Shown here piece by piece: positions 7,806 to 15,365 of a stretch of DNA of 64,000 nt. Source of the DNA: JARRLC01 sp050290865 (GTDB lineage: Bacteria > Pseudomonadota > Alphaproteobacteria > Rhizobiales > Rhodomicrobiaceae); the NCBI GenBank assembly GCA_050290865.1, contig JBNKIW010000017.1:18820-82819 (forward strand), given 5' to 3'. Made by a program: the position numbers and the translations under genes. Position 1 is the stretch's first letter. Every line of letters begins with the position of its first letter. The notes beneath the pieces were generated by a model, which did no database searches, had not been told where the DNA came from, and saw nothing but the letters and a program-made list of their open reading frames with translations.

Positions 7806-10151
7806 ATGGCTCAAACAAGACCATCGCCGGATGACATCAGCCTGCGGTCTGCAGGCGCGGGAGGAACCGGGCGGATGCCCTGGACGACGAGCGCACCTCG
7901 CGTGCTGCTGAAGCAGCTCCGTGAAGTCATGGCGCGGCCCGACGCGACCAAACCGGGAGACGTCGAGGCGCGCCTGGAGCGCATCGTGCAACTTATCGCC
8001 GCCAACATGGTTGCGGAGGTGTGCTCGATCTATGTCCGCCTGCCGGACGGCTCTTTCGAGCTGTTCGCGACGGTGGGCCTGCGCAAGGAAGCCATCCACG
8101 CCACGCATCTGAAGGCCAGCGAGGGCCTCGTCGGCCTCATCGCCCGCACCGGCGAGCATGTCAACCTGCCGGACGCACAGAACCACCCCGCCTTCTCCTA
8201 CCGGCCAGAAACTGGCGAGGAAGCCTTCCAATCCTTCCTGGGCGTGCCCATCGTGCGCGCCGGCCGCACCATCGGTGTCCTCGCAGTCCAGAACGCCATC
8301 TCGCGCACCTACTCCGACGAGGAAGTCGAGGCGCTGCAGACCACGGCGATGGTCCTCGCCGAAATGATGGGCTCGGGGCTGCTGGACGGCCTGAGCGTCT
8401 CCGTTCCCGATACGAGACGCGGCCAGAGCATCACGGTTTCGGGCCATATCCTCTCCGAGGGCATCGCGCTCGGCCACGTCGTACTGCATGAGCCGCGCGT
8501 CAGCGTTTCCAAGCTGTTCGCCGAAGATATCCCGGCGGAGCAGCTCCGCCTGGACACCGCGCTGCGCCGCCTGCGCGAGAGTGTCGATGCCATGCTTCTC
8601 GACTCGGAGGTGCTGCGCGCCGGCGACCACCGCGATGTGCTGGAAGCCTACCGCATGTTCGCGCATGATCAGGGCTGGACCAAGCGGCTGCATGAAGCCG
8701 TCACCGCAGGCCTTACCGCTGAAGCGGCGGTCGAGAAGGTGCAGAGCAACATGCGCACCCGCACCATGCGGCAGAGCGATCCCTTCTGGCGCGAGCGCCT
8801 CCACGACATCGACGACCTGTCGAATCGCCTGCTGCGGCTTCTGACCGGGGGCGCGGGCACCGCGGCCGAGAGCGACCTGCCGCGCGATACCATCCTGGTG
8901 GCCCGCAGCATGGGCCCGGCCGAACTGCTCGACTACGACCGCAGGCGCGTGCGCGGCTTGGTGCTGTCCGACGGCGGCGCCACCAGCCACGTGGCCATCG
9001 TCGCCAAGGCGCTGGGCATCCCGGCGCTCGGCTATGTGCGCGACGTGCTGGAGGAGGTCGACCCTGGCGACCCGGCGGTGCTCGACGCCGAGGGCGGGCA
9101 GTTTCATGTGCGGCCCTCGCTGGAAGTCATCCGCAATTATGCCGACAAGGCCCGGTTCCGCGCCCGCAAACAGGCGCAGTACGAGAAGCTGCGCGACACC
9201 CCTGCCGTCACCAAGGACGGCGAGCGGGTGATGATGAACATCAATGCGGGGCTGCTCGTCGATCTGCCGCATGTCTCGCAGTCGGGCGCCGACGGCATCG
9301 GCCTGTTCCGCACCGAATTGGAGTTCATGGTCGCCTCGACATTCCCGAGGCTACAGCAGCAGACGGAAATGTACCGCCACATCGTGCAGGGGGCCGGCGA
9401 TAGACCGGTCGTGTTCCGCTCACTCGATGTCGGCGGCGACAAACTCCTGCCCTATCTGCAGCAGGCCGCCGAGGAAAACCCGGCCATGGGATGGCGCGCG
9501 ATCCGCATCGCGCTGGACCGGCCGGGACTGTTTCGCACCCAGGTCCGCGCGCTCCTGCACGCCTCCGCGGGCCGCGAGCTGCGCCTGATGCTGCCATTCC
9601 TCACACAGGTCTCGGAGTTCTGCGATGCGCGCAAACTGATCGAGAAGGACATCGCGCATCTGCGCCGGCACCACCGGCCGGGACCGTCGAAACTGGCGCT
9701 CGGCGCCATGATCGAAGTGCCGGCGATGCTCTGGCAGCTCGACGACCTGTTGTGCCGGGTCGATTTCATCTCGGTCGGCAGCAACGACCTGTTGCAGTTC
9801 CTCTTCGCGGCGGACCGCGGCAATACGCGCGTGGCGGGGCGGTTCGACGTGCTCAGCCCGGCAGCGCTGCGCGTGCTGCGCAAGATCGTCGTCAAGGCCG
9901 AAAAGCATGGCGTGCCCGTGACGCTGTGCGGCGAGATGGCAGGCAGGCCCATCGAGGCGATGGCCCTCATCGGCCTCGGCTTCCGCTCGATTTCCATGGC
10001 ACCGGCCAGCGTCGGCCCGGTCAAGGCCATGATCCTGTCGGTCAATGCCGCCGAAATTCAGCGTATCGTGCTCGACCTCGTCGATCAGGGACGCAACGAC
10101 ATCCGCGAGCGCCTGATCGACTTTGCCCGCGCCCACGACATCCCCGTTTAG
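7806..10151 (+). CDS. ptsP: PtsP: phosphoenolpyruvate-protein phosphotransferase (EI-Ntr) with N-terminal GAF domain
   Basis: First enzyme of the nitrogen-type phosphotransferase relay: it autophosphorylates from PEP and passes phosphate to NPr and EIIA-Ntr. The protein has 781 residues. A GAF domain spans roughly 60-185. The EI N-terminal helical region follows, then the swivelling domain with the phosphorylated histidine in GGATSH395VAIVAKALGIPALG. The C-terminal PEP-binding barrel has GADGIGLFRTELEFM, SLDVGGDKLLPYL, FISVGSNDLLQF and TLCGEMAGRP with the catalytic Cys. In enterobacteria the GAF domain of this enzyme senses glutamine. The start at ATG 7806, 19 bp after lysC, was chosen because homologues begin shortly before the GAF domain. 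NPr and EIIA are not in the window. Confidence 0.95.
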   Translation: MAQTRPSPDDISLRSAGAGGTGRMPWTTSAPRVLLKQLREVMARPDATKPGDVEARLERIVQLIAANMVAEVCSIYVRLPDGSFELFATVGLRKEAIHATHLKASEGLVGLIARTGEHVNLPDAQNHPAFSYRPETGEEAFQSFLGVPIVRAGRTIGVLAVQNAISRTYSDEEVEALQTTAMVLAEMMGSGLLDGLSVSVPDTRRGQSITVSGHILSEGIALGHVVLHEPRVSVSKLFAEDIPAEQLRLDTALRRLRESVDAMLLDSEVLRAGDHRDVLEAYRMFAHDQGWTKRLHEAVTAGLTAEAAVEKVQSNMRTRTMRQSDPFWRERLHDIDDLSNRLLRLLTGGAGTAAESDLPRDTILVARSMGPAELLDYDRRRVRGLVLSDGGATSHVAIVAKALGIPALGYVRDVLEEVDPGDPAVLDAEGGQFHVRPSLEVIRNYADKARFRARKQAQYEKLRDTPAVTKDGERVMMNINAGLLVDLPHVSQSGADGIGLFRTELEFMVASTFPRLQQQTEMYRHIVQGAGDRPVVFRSLDVGGDKLLPYLQQAAEENPAMGWRAIRIALDRPGLFRTQVRALLHASAGRELRLMLPFLTQVSEFCDARKLIEKDIAHLRRHHRPGPSKLALGAMIEVPAMLWQLDDLLCRVDFISVGSNDLLQFLFAADRGNTRVAGRFDVLSPAALRVLRKIVVKAEKHGVPVTLCGEMAGRPIEAMALIGLGFRSISMAPASVGPVKAMILSVNAAEIQRIVLDLVDQGRNDIRERLIDFARAHDIPV

Positions 10152-10251
10152 CCAAGCGCGCCCCCGGATATTTCACAGCGCGCCGGTGGGGGCCTATCGG
10201 ACGCTGGCGCACCCCCGGAACATTTTCGCTCATTCTTGCCAGGCCAGACCC

Positions 10252-11334
10252 ATGACCACCGCGACCGTTCCGAAGGAGAAGCTCGAAAGGCTCGTCAGCC
10301 GCTGGGAAGCCATCCAGGCGGCACTCGCGGCGAGCCCGGACCACGACACTTTCGTCCAACTGTCGAAGGAATTCGCGGAGCTGGACGCGGTCGTAGCCAT
10401 CATCCGCCACCTCAGGGAGGCCGAGACCGAGCTTGAAGGCCTGCATTCGATCGTCGCCGACACCGGGGCCGATGGAGAGATGGCCGAACTCGCCCAGGCG
10501 GAAATCCCGCAGCTCGATGAGCGCGTCGCCGCGCTGAACCACGAGATCCGCGTCGAACTGCTCCCGCGCGATGCCGCCGACGACAAGAGCGCCATCGTCG
10601 AGCTGCGCGCCGGCACCGGCGGCGAGGAGGCCGCGCTGTTCGCGGGCGATCTGTTCCGCATGTATCAGCGCTACGCGGGCTTGCGCGGCTGGAAGGTGCA
10701 GATCCTGTCGGCGAGCGAAAGCGGCAAGGGCGGCTATAAGGAGGTGGTGGCCAGTTTCAACGGCAAGGGCGTGTTTGCGCGGCTGAAATTCGAATCCGGC
10801 GTGCATCGCGTGCAGCGCGTGCCGGAGACCGAGGCCAGCGGGCGTATTCACACCTCGGCCGCGACCGTCGCCGTGCTGCCCGAGGCGGAGGACATCGGCA
10901 TCGAAATCTGCCCCGAGGACATCCGCATCGATACCATGCGCGCCTCCGGCCCCGGCGGGCAGAGCGTCAACACCACCGACTCCGCGGTGCGGGTCACGCA
11001 TCTTCCGACCGGCATCGTGGTGACCGCCTCTGAAAAGTCGCAGCATCAGAACCGGGCGCGGGCCATGCAGGTTCTGCGCGCACGCCTTTACGACATGGAA
11101 CGCACCAAGGCCGCCGACGCCCGAGCCGCCGAGCGCAAGGAACAGGTGGGCTCCGGCGACCGCTCGCAGCGCATCCGCACCTATAATTTCCCGCAGGGGC
11201 GTGTCACGGACCACAGGATTAACCTCACGCTCTACAGCCTGCCACAGGTCATGCAGGGCGAGGCGCTCGACGATCTGATCGATCCCCTGATCACCGACCA
11301 CCAGGCGAGCCTGCTGGCGGCGATGGAGGAATAA
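10252..11334 (+). CDS. prfA: Peptide chain release factor 1
   Basis: Reads UAA and UAG stop codons and triggers peptide release. A 360-residue protein, the standard RF1 length. The catalytic GGQ is at residues 235-237 in SGPGGQSVNTTDSAVRV. The anticodon-recognition P-x-T tripeptide is P191-E-T193 within VQRVPETEASGRIHTSAATV. The start was chosen at ATG 10252 (MTTATVPKEK), since the frame upstream overlaps ptsP and lacks family similarity. It lies next to prmC, which methylates the Gln of its GGQ motif. Confidence 0.96.
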   Translation: MTTATVPKEKLERLVSRWEAIQAALAASPDHDTFVQLSKEFAELDAVVAIIRHLREAETELEGLHSIVADTGADGEMAELAQAEIPQLDERVAALNHEIRVELLPRDAADDKSAIVELRAGTGGEEAALFAGDLFRMYQRYAGLRGWKVQILSASESGKGGYKEVVASFNGKGVFARLKFESGVHRVQRVPETEASGRIHTSAATVAVLPEAEDIGIEICPEDIRIDTMRASGPGGQSVNTTDSAVRVTHLPTGIVVTASEKSQHQNRARAMQVLRARLYDMERTKAADARAAERKEQVGSGDRSQRIRTYNFPQGRVTDHRINLTLYSLPQVMQGEALDDLIDPLITDHQASLLAAMEE

Positions 11335-11478
11335 CTGGCAGCGTGATACCCGCCGGTCGGGAGCGGTGGTGCGCGGATGGCCATGAAATCCGTCACGGCC
11401 CACGGACAGGAGAGCGGAAATTAAACCGTCGCGCTTTACAGTGACCCGCTCTGGAGGCACTTTTTCGGCATTAACGAC

Positions 11479-12354
11479 ATGACAACCGTCCACTCCGCCG
11501 TAACCGCGCTCGCGCGGTCGTTCCGCGAGGCCGGCCTGCCCACGCCGGAGCTGGACGCGCGCGTGCTCGTCCTCCATGCCTGCGAGACATCCCACGAGGA
11601 CTACATCCTCGCGCCGGAGCGGCGGCTCAGCCTTGAGGAGATGGACCAGATCGCCGCCCTCCAGGAGCGCCGCCTGGCGCGCGAACCCGTGTCGCGCATC
11701 ATCGGCTACCGCGAATTCTGGGGACGACGCTTCGCCCTGGGTCCCGCCGCGCTCGATCCGCGCCCCGACACCGAGACGCTGATAGAAGCCGCGCTGGGCC
11801 TCATACGCGAGGAAGAGCGGGCAGACGCGCCGCTCCGGATCCTCGATCTCGGTACCGGCACGGGCTGCATCCTGCTCACGCTGCTCGCCGAACTCCCGGA
11901 GGCCTGGGGTATCGGCATCGACCGCAAGGAGGCTGCGCTGCGCCTCGCCTGCCGCAACGCGCGCACCCTGGGCCTGGCATCCCGCGCCGCATTCGCCTGC
12001 GGCGACTGGCTCGACGCAATCAACGGCGCCTTTCATTTACTTGTGGCAAATCCTCCCTATATAAGGAGTCAAGACATCGCCACGCTGGAGCCGGAGGTCA
12101 GCCGCCACGATCCGGCGCTGGCCCTCGACGGCGGGACCGACGGGCTGGATGCATACCGCCGCATCGTCGAGGGGGCCGCGAAGGCCGCATTTCCCGGGAG
12201 CTGGGTGCTCGTGGAAGCCGGCGAAGGGCAAATTACAGGAATCGTTACCTTATTCGAGCAAGCTGGCTGGACGGCTGCTCCCGGACACTGCAGAGTCTAT
12301 TCTGACCTGGCCGGAGTGGAGCGCGTGGTTGCCATAAAGCGACAGGCAGCGTGA
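11479..12354 (+). CDS. prmC: Release factor glutamine methyltransferase PrmC
   Basis: SAM-dependent enzyme that N5-methylates the glutamine of the GGQ motif in release factors. It has 291 residues. The N-terminal helical domain contains RIIGYREFWG near 73. The SAM motif DLGTGTGC is at 123-130 and the catalytic NPPY at 191-194. The typical late block EPEVSRHDPALALDGGTDGL is present. The pairing prfA-prmC is conserved. A GGAGG lies about 20 bp before the ATG, further than usual, so the start may be slightly off. Confidence 0.95.
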   Translation: MTTVHSAVTALARSFREAGLPTPELDARVLVLHACETSHEDYILAPERRLSLEEMDQIAALQERRLAREPVSRIIGYREFWGRRFALGPAALDPRPDTETLIEAALGLIREEERADAPLRILDLGTGTGCILLTLLAELPEAWGIGIDRKEAALRLACRNARTLGLASRAAFACGDWLDAINGAFHLLVANPPYIRSQDIATLEPEVSRHDPALALDGGTDGLDAYRRIVEGAAKAAFPGSWVLVEAGEGQITGIVTLFEQAGWTAAPGHCRVYSDLAGVERVVAIKRQAA

Positions 12355-12774
12355 CCTTGGCCCCTCCGTCAAAAAAAGAGTTGGAAATTCGGCGTGATCA
12401 CGCTAGCTTTTGGATACGGATTCGGCAGGCCACGACGGATACGCATTAGCGCCGCAACTTCCTCCAGTGTGAAGACGTCTGTGCGCTGGCATCGGTGGCA
12501 TTGATCGCTGCAAATCGGTTTTCATTTCTAAAACAAAGGGATTGGCGAACCGCTCTCATTATCGGCGATGAAACATCGCGATATGAGCCGTCTTCCGTGG
12601 GGCCAGCTGAGCGTGTCCGCTCCGGCCCGAATGCCTCGCGGATCTGGAACGACAATGCGGGAACTGATCGTAAAACTGGCCAAAAACCTACATCAACGGG
12701 CCGCAAGCGCGTTGGTTTTTGGTTATTTTCCGAGTGCCGCCACGCGCTTGCGGCGGATATGATAGACGGGAGCC
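12355..12774. other. Intergenic region upstream of the DUF4167 gene
   Basis: About 420 bp without a supportable gene. Its first part shows nothing recognisable. Its last 75 bp hold the long inverted repeat described separately and, just before the next ATG, a ribosome site gggag. Confidence 0.5.
12700..12754 (+). promoter_or_regulatory. Perfect 13-bp inverted repeat: leader hairpin before the DUF4167 gene
   Basis: GCCGCAAGCGCGT (12700-12712) is exactly complementary to ACGCGCTTGCGGC (12742-12754). As RNA this makes a GC-rich 13-bp stem with a 29-nt loop whose 5' half is almost only U and G. It ends 20 nt before the ATG at 12775 and directly before the ribosome site. There is no following T run, so it is not a normal intrinsic terminator. 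The likely roles are control of translation or of mRNA stability. Confidence 0.55.
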
Positions 12775-13434
12775 ATGAGGCAAGGACAACAAAACAGACG
12801 CGGCCGCGGCCGGAACACGAGCAGCAGCAACAGCAGCAGCAACCATAATAATAACAGTGGCCGCAAGCAGCAAAATCCGCTTTCGCGTAATTACGAGTCA
12901 AGCGGACCGGACGTAAAGATCCGTGGCACAGCCGCGCAGGTCGCGGAGAAGTACGCGGCACTCGCCCGCGATGCCACGTCATCGGGTGACGTGATCACCG
13001 CGGAAAACTACCTGCAGCACGCAGAACACTATACGCGGATCATCCTGGCTGCGCAGCAGGCGCAGGCACAGAACCAAGCGCAGCCGTCCCCGGCGGGCCA
13101 TCAAGGCTACGAAAACGGCCATGCCGGAAACACGCCGCAGCGGGTCGCCGCCGACGGCAACGGGGCCATGCGCGATCAACCGCAGCCGCACGTTGCGCCT
13201 CCTCAAATCCCCGTCGAACAGCCGGTGATCGCCGAGGCTCCGGCCGAGAAACCGCAGCCGGTAAAAGCCGCTCCCGCTGCGAAGGAGACCGAGGGCGGAC
13301 GCCGCCGCCGCCGTCGCTATCCGGCGAATGGTGCCGAGCGCACGGACACGCCCGAGGCGGCCGCCGGCAACGGCCTCGCCCGTGGCGGTGAGACAACCGG
13401 CGAGGGGCACTCGCCCGACGAGGCTGTCGCCTGA
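12775..13434 (+). CDS. DUF4167 domain protein, RNA-binding-like low-complexity N-terminus
   Basis: A 219-residue protein of unknown role that follows prmC in many alphaproteobacteria. The first 45 residues are low-complexity and basic (RRGRGRN, then runs of S and N), as in RNA-binding tails. The DUF4167 core follows at about 46-100, with NPLSRNYESSGPDVKIRGTA and AENYLQHAEHYTRI. The rest is a disordered Pro/Ala/Gln-rich tail with an RRRRRR run near 180. A ribosome site gggagcc abuts the ATG. No enzyme motif is seen, and no function should be claimed beyond likely nucleic-acid or RNA association, which is inference. Confidence 0.85.
   Translation: MRQGQQNRRGRGRNTSSSNSSSNHNNNSGRKQQNPLSRNYESSGPDVKIRGTAAQVAEKYAALARDATSSGDVITAENYLQHAEHYTRIILAAQQAQAQNQAQPSPAGHQGYENGHAGNTPQRVAADGNGAMRDQPQPHVAPPQIPVEQPVIAEAPAEKPQPVKAAPAAKETEGGRRRRRRYPANGAERTDTPEAAAGNGLARGGETTGEGHSPDEAVA
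12819..12858 (+). repeat. CAG/AGC and AAT trinucleotide tract within the DUF4167 gene
   Basis: Two short runs of AGC triplets broken by AAC, followed by AAT triplets, code for the Ser/Asn stretch. Changes in copy number would keep frame and only alter linker length. Confidence 0.6.
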
Positions 13435-13947
13435 CAAGGCGGCAGCATCTTTCGCCGCTCGCTGATTCACCGGAGGCAGTGCGCCCCGGGGGACATCTTC
13501 AGAGCAGCTTGAGGCCAGAACGCAGAGCTTTTTCGTCGTTGGTTCCCGCGCAAGCGGGAAGCTCGCTCCATTGAGACCCCGTCCGGCTCCCTACTCACGC
13601 GGGGAGGACGAGAATGTGCCTCCTTTCGACGCTTTCTAAATCTGGATGCCGGCACAAAAGGCATTCGATGGCCGCGGATACACCCCGATAATGCGGCGCG
13701 GATCGGCGCGCCTCTGAGGACAGCGCTTTTCGCTCGCCAACATCCCCAACATGCCTCTCCGCCAAAAAAACGGCCCCGACGCTTCGCCACGCGCGAATGG
13801 AAGACGGCCGGTCTGGTGACGCGGGGCGAATTGAATTCGCTTTGCCCCCACCCCATTTGGCCCTTCCGTCAATATAATGCCTCTTTTAGTCGCTCCATCT
13901 CACCGCTATAAGGGATATTACGGGCACGGGCGAAAGAGAGGCCGAGA
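13435..13947. other. Noncoding region with several stem-loops
   Basis: About 510 bp with no gene that can be supported. It contains a perfect hairpin at 13543-13560, a looser CTCCC/GGGGAG stem near 13590-13610, and a GCGAAT-TGA-ATTCGC hairpin at 13826-13840. A perfect TATAAT at 13873-13878 points towards the pentapeptide gene, but no good -35 hexamer lies 16-18 bp before it. A minus-strand open frame here has the composition of repeat-derived DNA and is not called. Confidence 0.45.
13543..13560. repeat. REP-like palindrome
   Basis: TTCCCGC-GCAA-GCGGGAA forms a 7-bp stem with a GNRA-type loop. It resembles the core of dispersed extragenic palindromes common in GC-rich proteobacteria. A related core occurs at 21900-21916. 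Confidence 0.45.
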
Positions 13948-15324
13948 ATGCAGGAAGCATTTCCGGGGGCAAAAGTCATCGACAAGATTGAAGCCGGTTT
14001 CAACGAACTGACGCGGGACGCCAACGAAGCCAGCACGTCCGCGCGCAATTCCTGGATCATCTTCATCGCGCTGATCGCTTATTTCCTCGTAAGCCTCGCG
14101 TCGATATCACATCGCGACCTGCTCCTAGATCAGCCCGTGAAGCTACCCATACTCGGCGTCGAGATCAGCCTGAAGGCGTTCTTCCTGTTCGGCCCCGCCG
14201 CGCTGGTGCTGATGCACTTCAATCTCCTGCTGCAACACGCCATGCTGGCCCGCAAGGTGCGCGACCTCCACGACCGCGTGACGCGCTTCGAGGGAACCGG
14301 CCTGTTCCGCATGCACCGCGTGCGTATCCAGCTTCATTCCTATTTCTACTCCCAGCTCATAGCGGGGCCGCTCCGGAGCGGCTTTTTCGCCCTCTTCCTG
14401 CGCCTCATGACGTGGCTGTCGCTGGTCGTGCTGCCGGTCATCACCCTGATCGGCTTCCAGGTCACGTTCCTCCCCTATCACGATCTGACCGTGACCTGGG
14501 CCCATCGCGCCTATCTGATCGTCGATCTCACGATCCTGACGGTGCTGGGCGTGTTCATGCGCTATCCCGACAAGGGCTTCGTGTCCGGTTTTGGCGCCAG
14601 CATCGGCGAACGGCCGTTGAGCTTCCTGATGGCGCTGCTGACAGGTATGGCGGTGCTGTTCCTTTCCATCAGCGTCGCGACCATCCCGGAGGAGCGCATG
14701 GACCGCGTCATGACCGCGATGTGGCCGGTCGCCGTGCCTCAGGCGGAGGGCGACGCGCGCCGCCCGCGCCACGCGTTCGGCCTGACCGTGACATTGTTCG
14801 AAGGGCGCGTCGATTATCTCGGCGGCCGGGTGTCGAGCGTCTTCGCGCGCAATCTCGTCGTGCCCGACACCGATCTCGTGCGCGACCCCGACGTCGTGAG
14901 CAAGGAAGCCACGCTCAGCCTCAGGCGCCGCGACCTGCGCTACGGAGTCTTCGACCGCACCGACCTGCATCAGGCCGATATGGCGGGCGTGATCGCAACC
15001 GGTGCGAGCTTCCGCGAGGCCAACCTGTCCTCGGTCAGGACGGAGCACGCCGAGATGGCTTATGCCGATCTCACGGGAGCGACGGTAGCCGGGTCCGATT
15101 TCCTTGGCGCGAACTTGCGCGGCGTCTCGTTCAGCGCCGGGAACCTCCGGGGCACCTCTTTCCGCGGCGCGAATCTCGCCGGCGCAGTTCTGCGCGGTGC
15201 GAATGTCGGCAGGACACGGTGGGAGAATGCGCGTGTGGCGGGCGCCGACTTCACTGGCGCGATCAATCTGTTTCCTGGCGACTTCACCGCGGAACAGAAG
15301 GCGGCAGCAAAGATGCCGCAATAG
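13948..15324 (+). CDS. Membrane-anchored pentapeptide-repeat protein
   Basis: A 458-residue protein. The N-terminal half has about five membrane segments, near residues 35-52, 75-97, 148-172, 188-205 and 224-246, with a charged cytoplasmic-looking loop between 100 and 147. The C-terminal part, about 327-440, is a run of A(D/N)LxG-type pentapeptides (for example ANLRG, GNLRG, ANLAG, ANVGR), predicting a right-handed quadrilateral beta-helix of about 20 pentapeptides. Pentapeptide solenoids mediate protein contacts, and some mimic DNA; no specific target can be named. The ribosome site gagaggccgag precedes the ATG. It converges with the DsbD-type gene, 41 bp away. Confidence 0.82.
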   Translation: MQEAFPGAKVIDKIEAGFNELTRDANEASTSARNSWIIFIALIAYFLVSLASISHRDLLLDQPVKLPILGVEISLKAFFLFGPAALVLMHFNLLLQHAMLARKVRDLHDRVTRFEGTGLFRMHRVRIQLHSYFYSQLIAGPLRSGFFALFLRLMTWLSLVVLPVITLIGFQVTFLPYHDLTVTWAHRAYLIVDLTILTVLGVFMRYPDKGFVSGFGASIGERPLSFLMALLTGMAVLFLSISVATIPEERMDRVMTAMWPVAVPQAEGDARRPRHAFGLTVTLFEGRVDYLGGRVSSVFARNLVVPDTDLVRDPDVVSKEATLSLRRRDLRYGVFDRTDLHQADMAGVIATGASFREANLSSVRTEHAEMAYADLTGATVAGSDFLGANLRGVSFSAGNLRGTSFRGANLAGAVLRGANVGRTRWENARVAGADFTGAINLFPGDFTAEQKAAAKMPQ

Positions 15325-15365
15325 CCAGGCTCAGGAACCGGCGAACCGCACGCAGCGGATGTCAT

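Noticed and set aside
10042..12036. Long minus-strand open frame opposite prfA and prmC
   Set aside because: Antisense shadow of two conserved genes; low-complexity composition and no family likeness.
12819..12858. Triplet tract as a possible CRISPR or regulatory repeat
   Set aside because: Units are 3 bp, in frame, and encode the Ser/Asn linker of the DUF4167 protein.
13467..13856. Minus-strand frame of 129 codons in the gap before the pentapeptide gene
   Set aside because: It runs through two palindromes, is Arg/Ser-rich and has no ribosome site; it looks like repeat-derived DNA.
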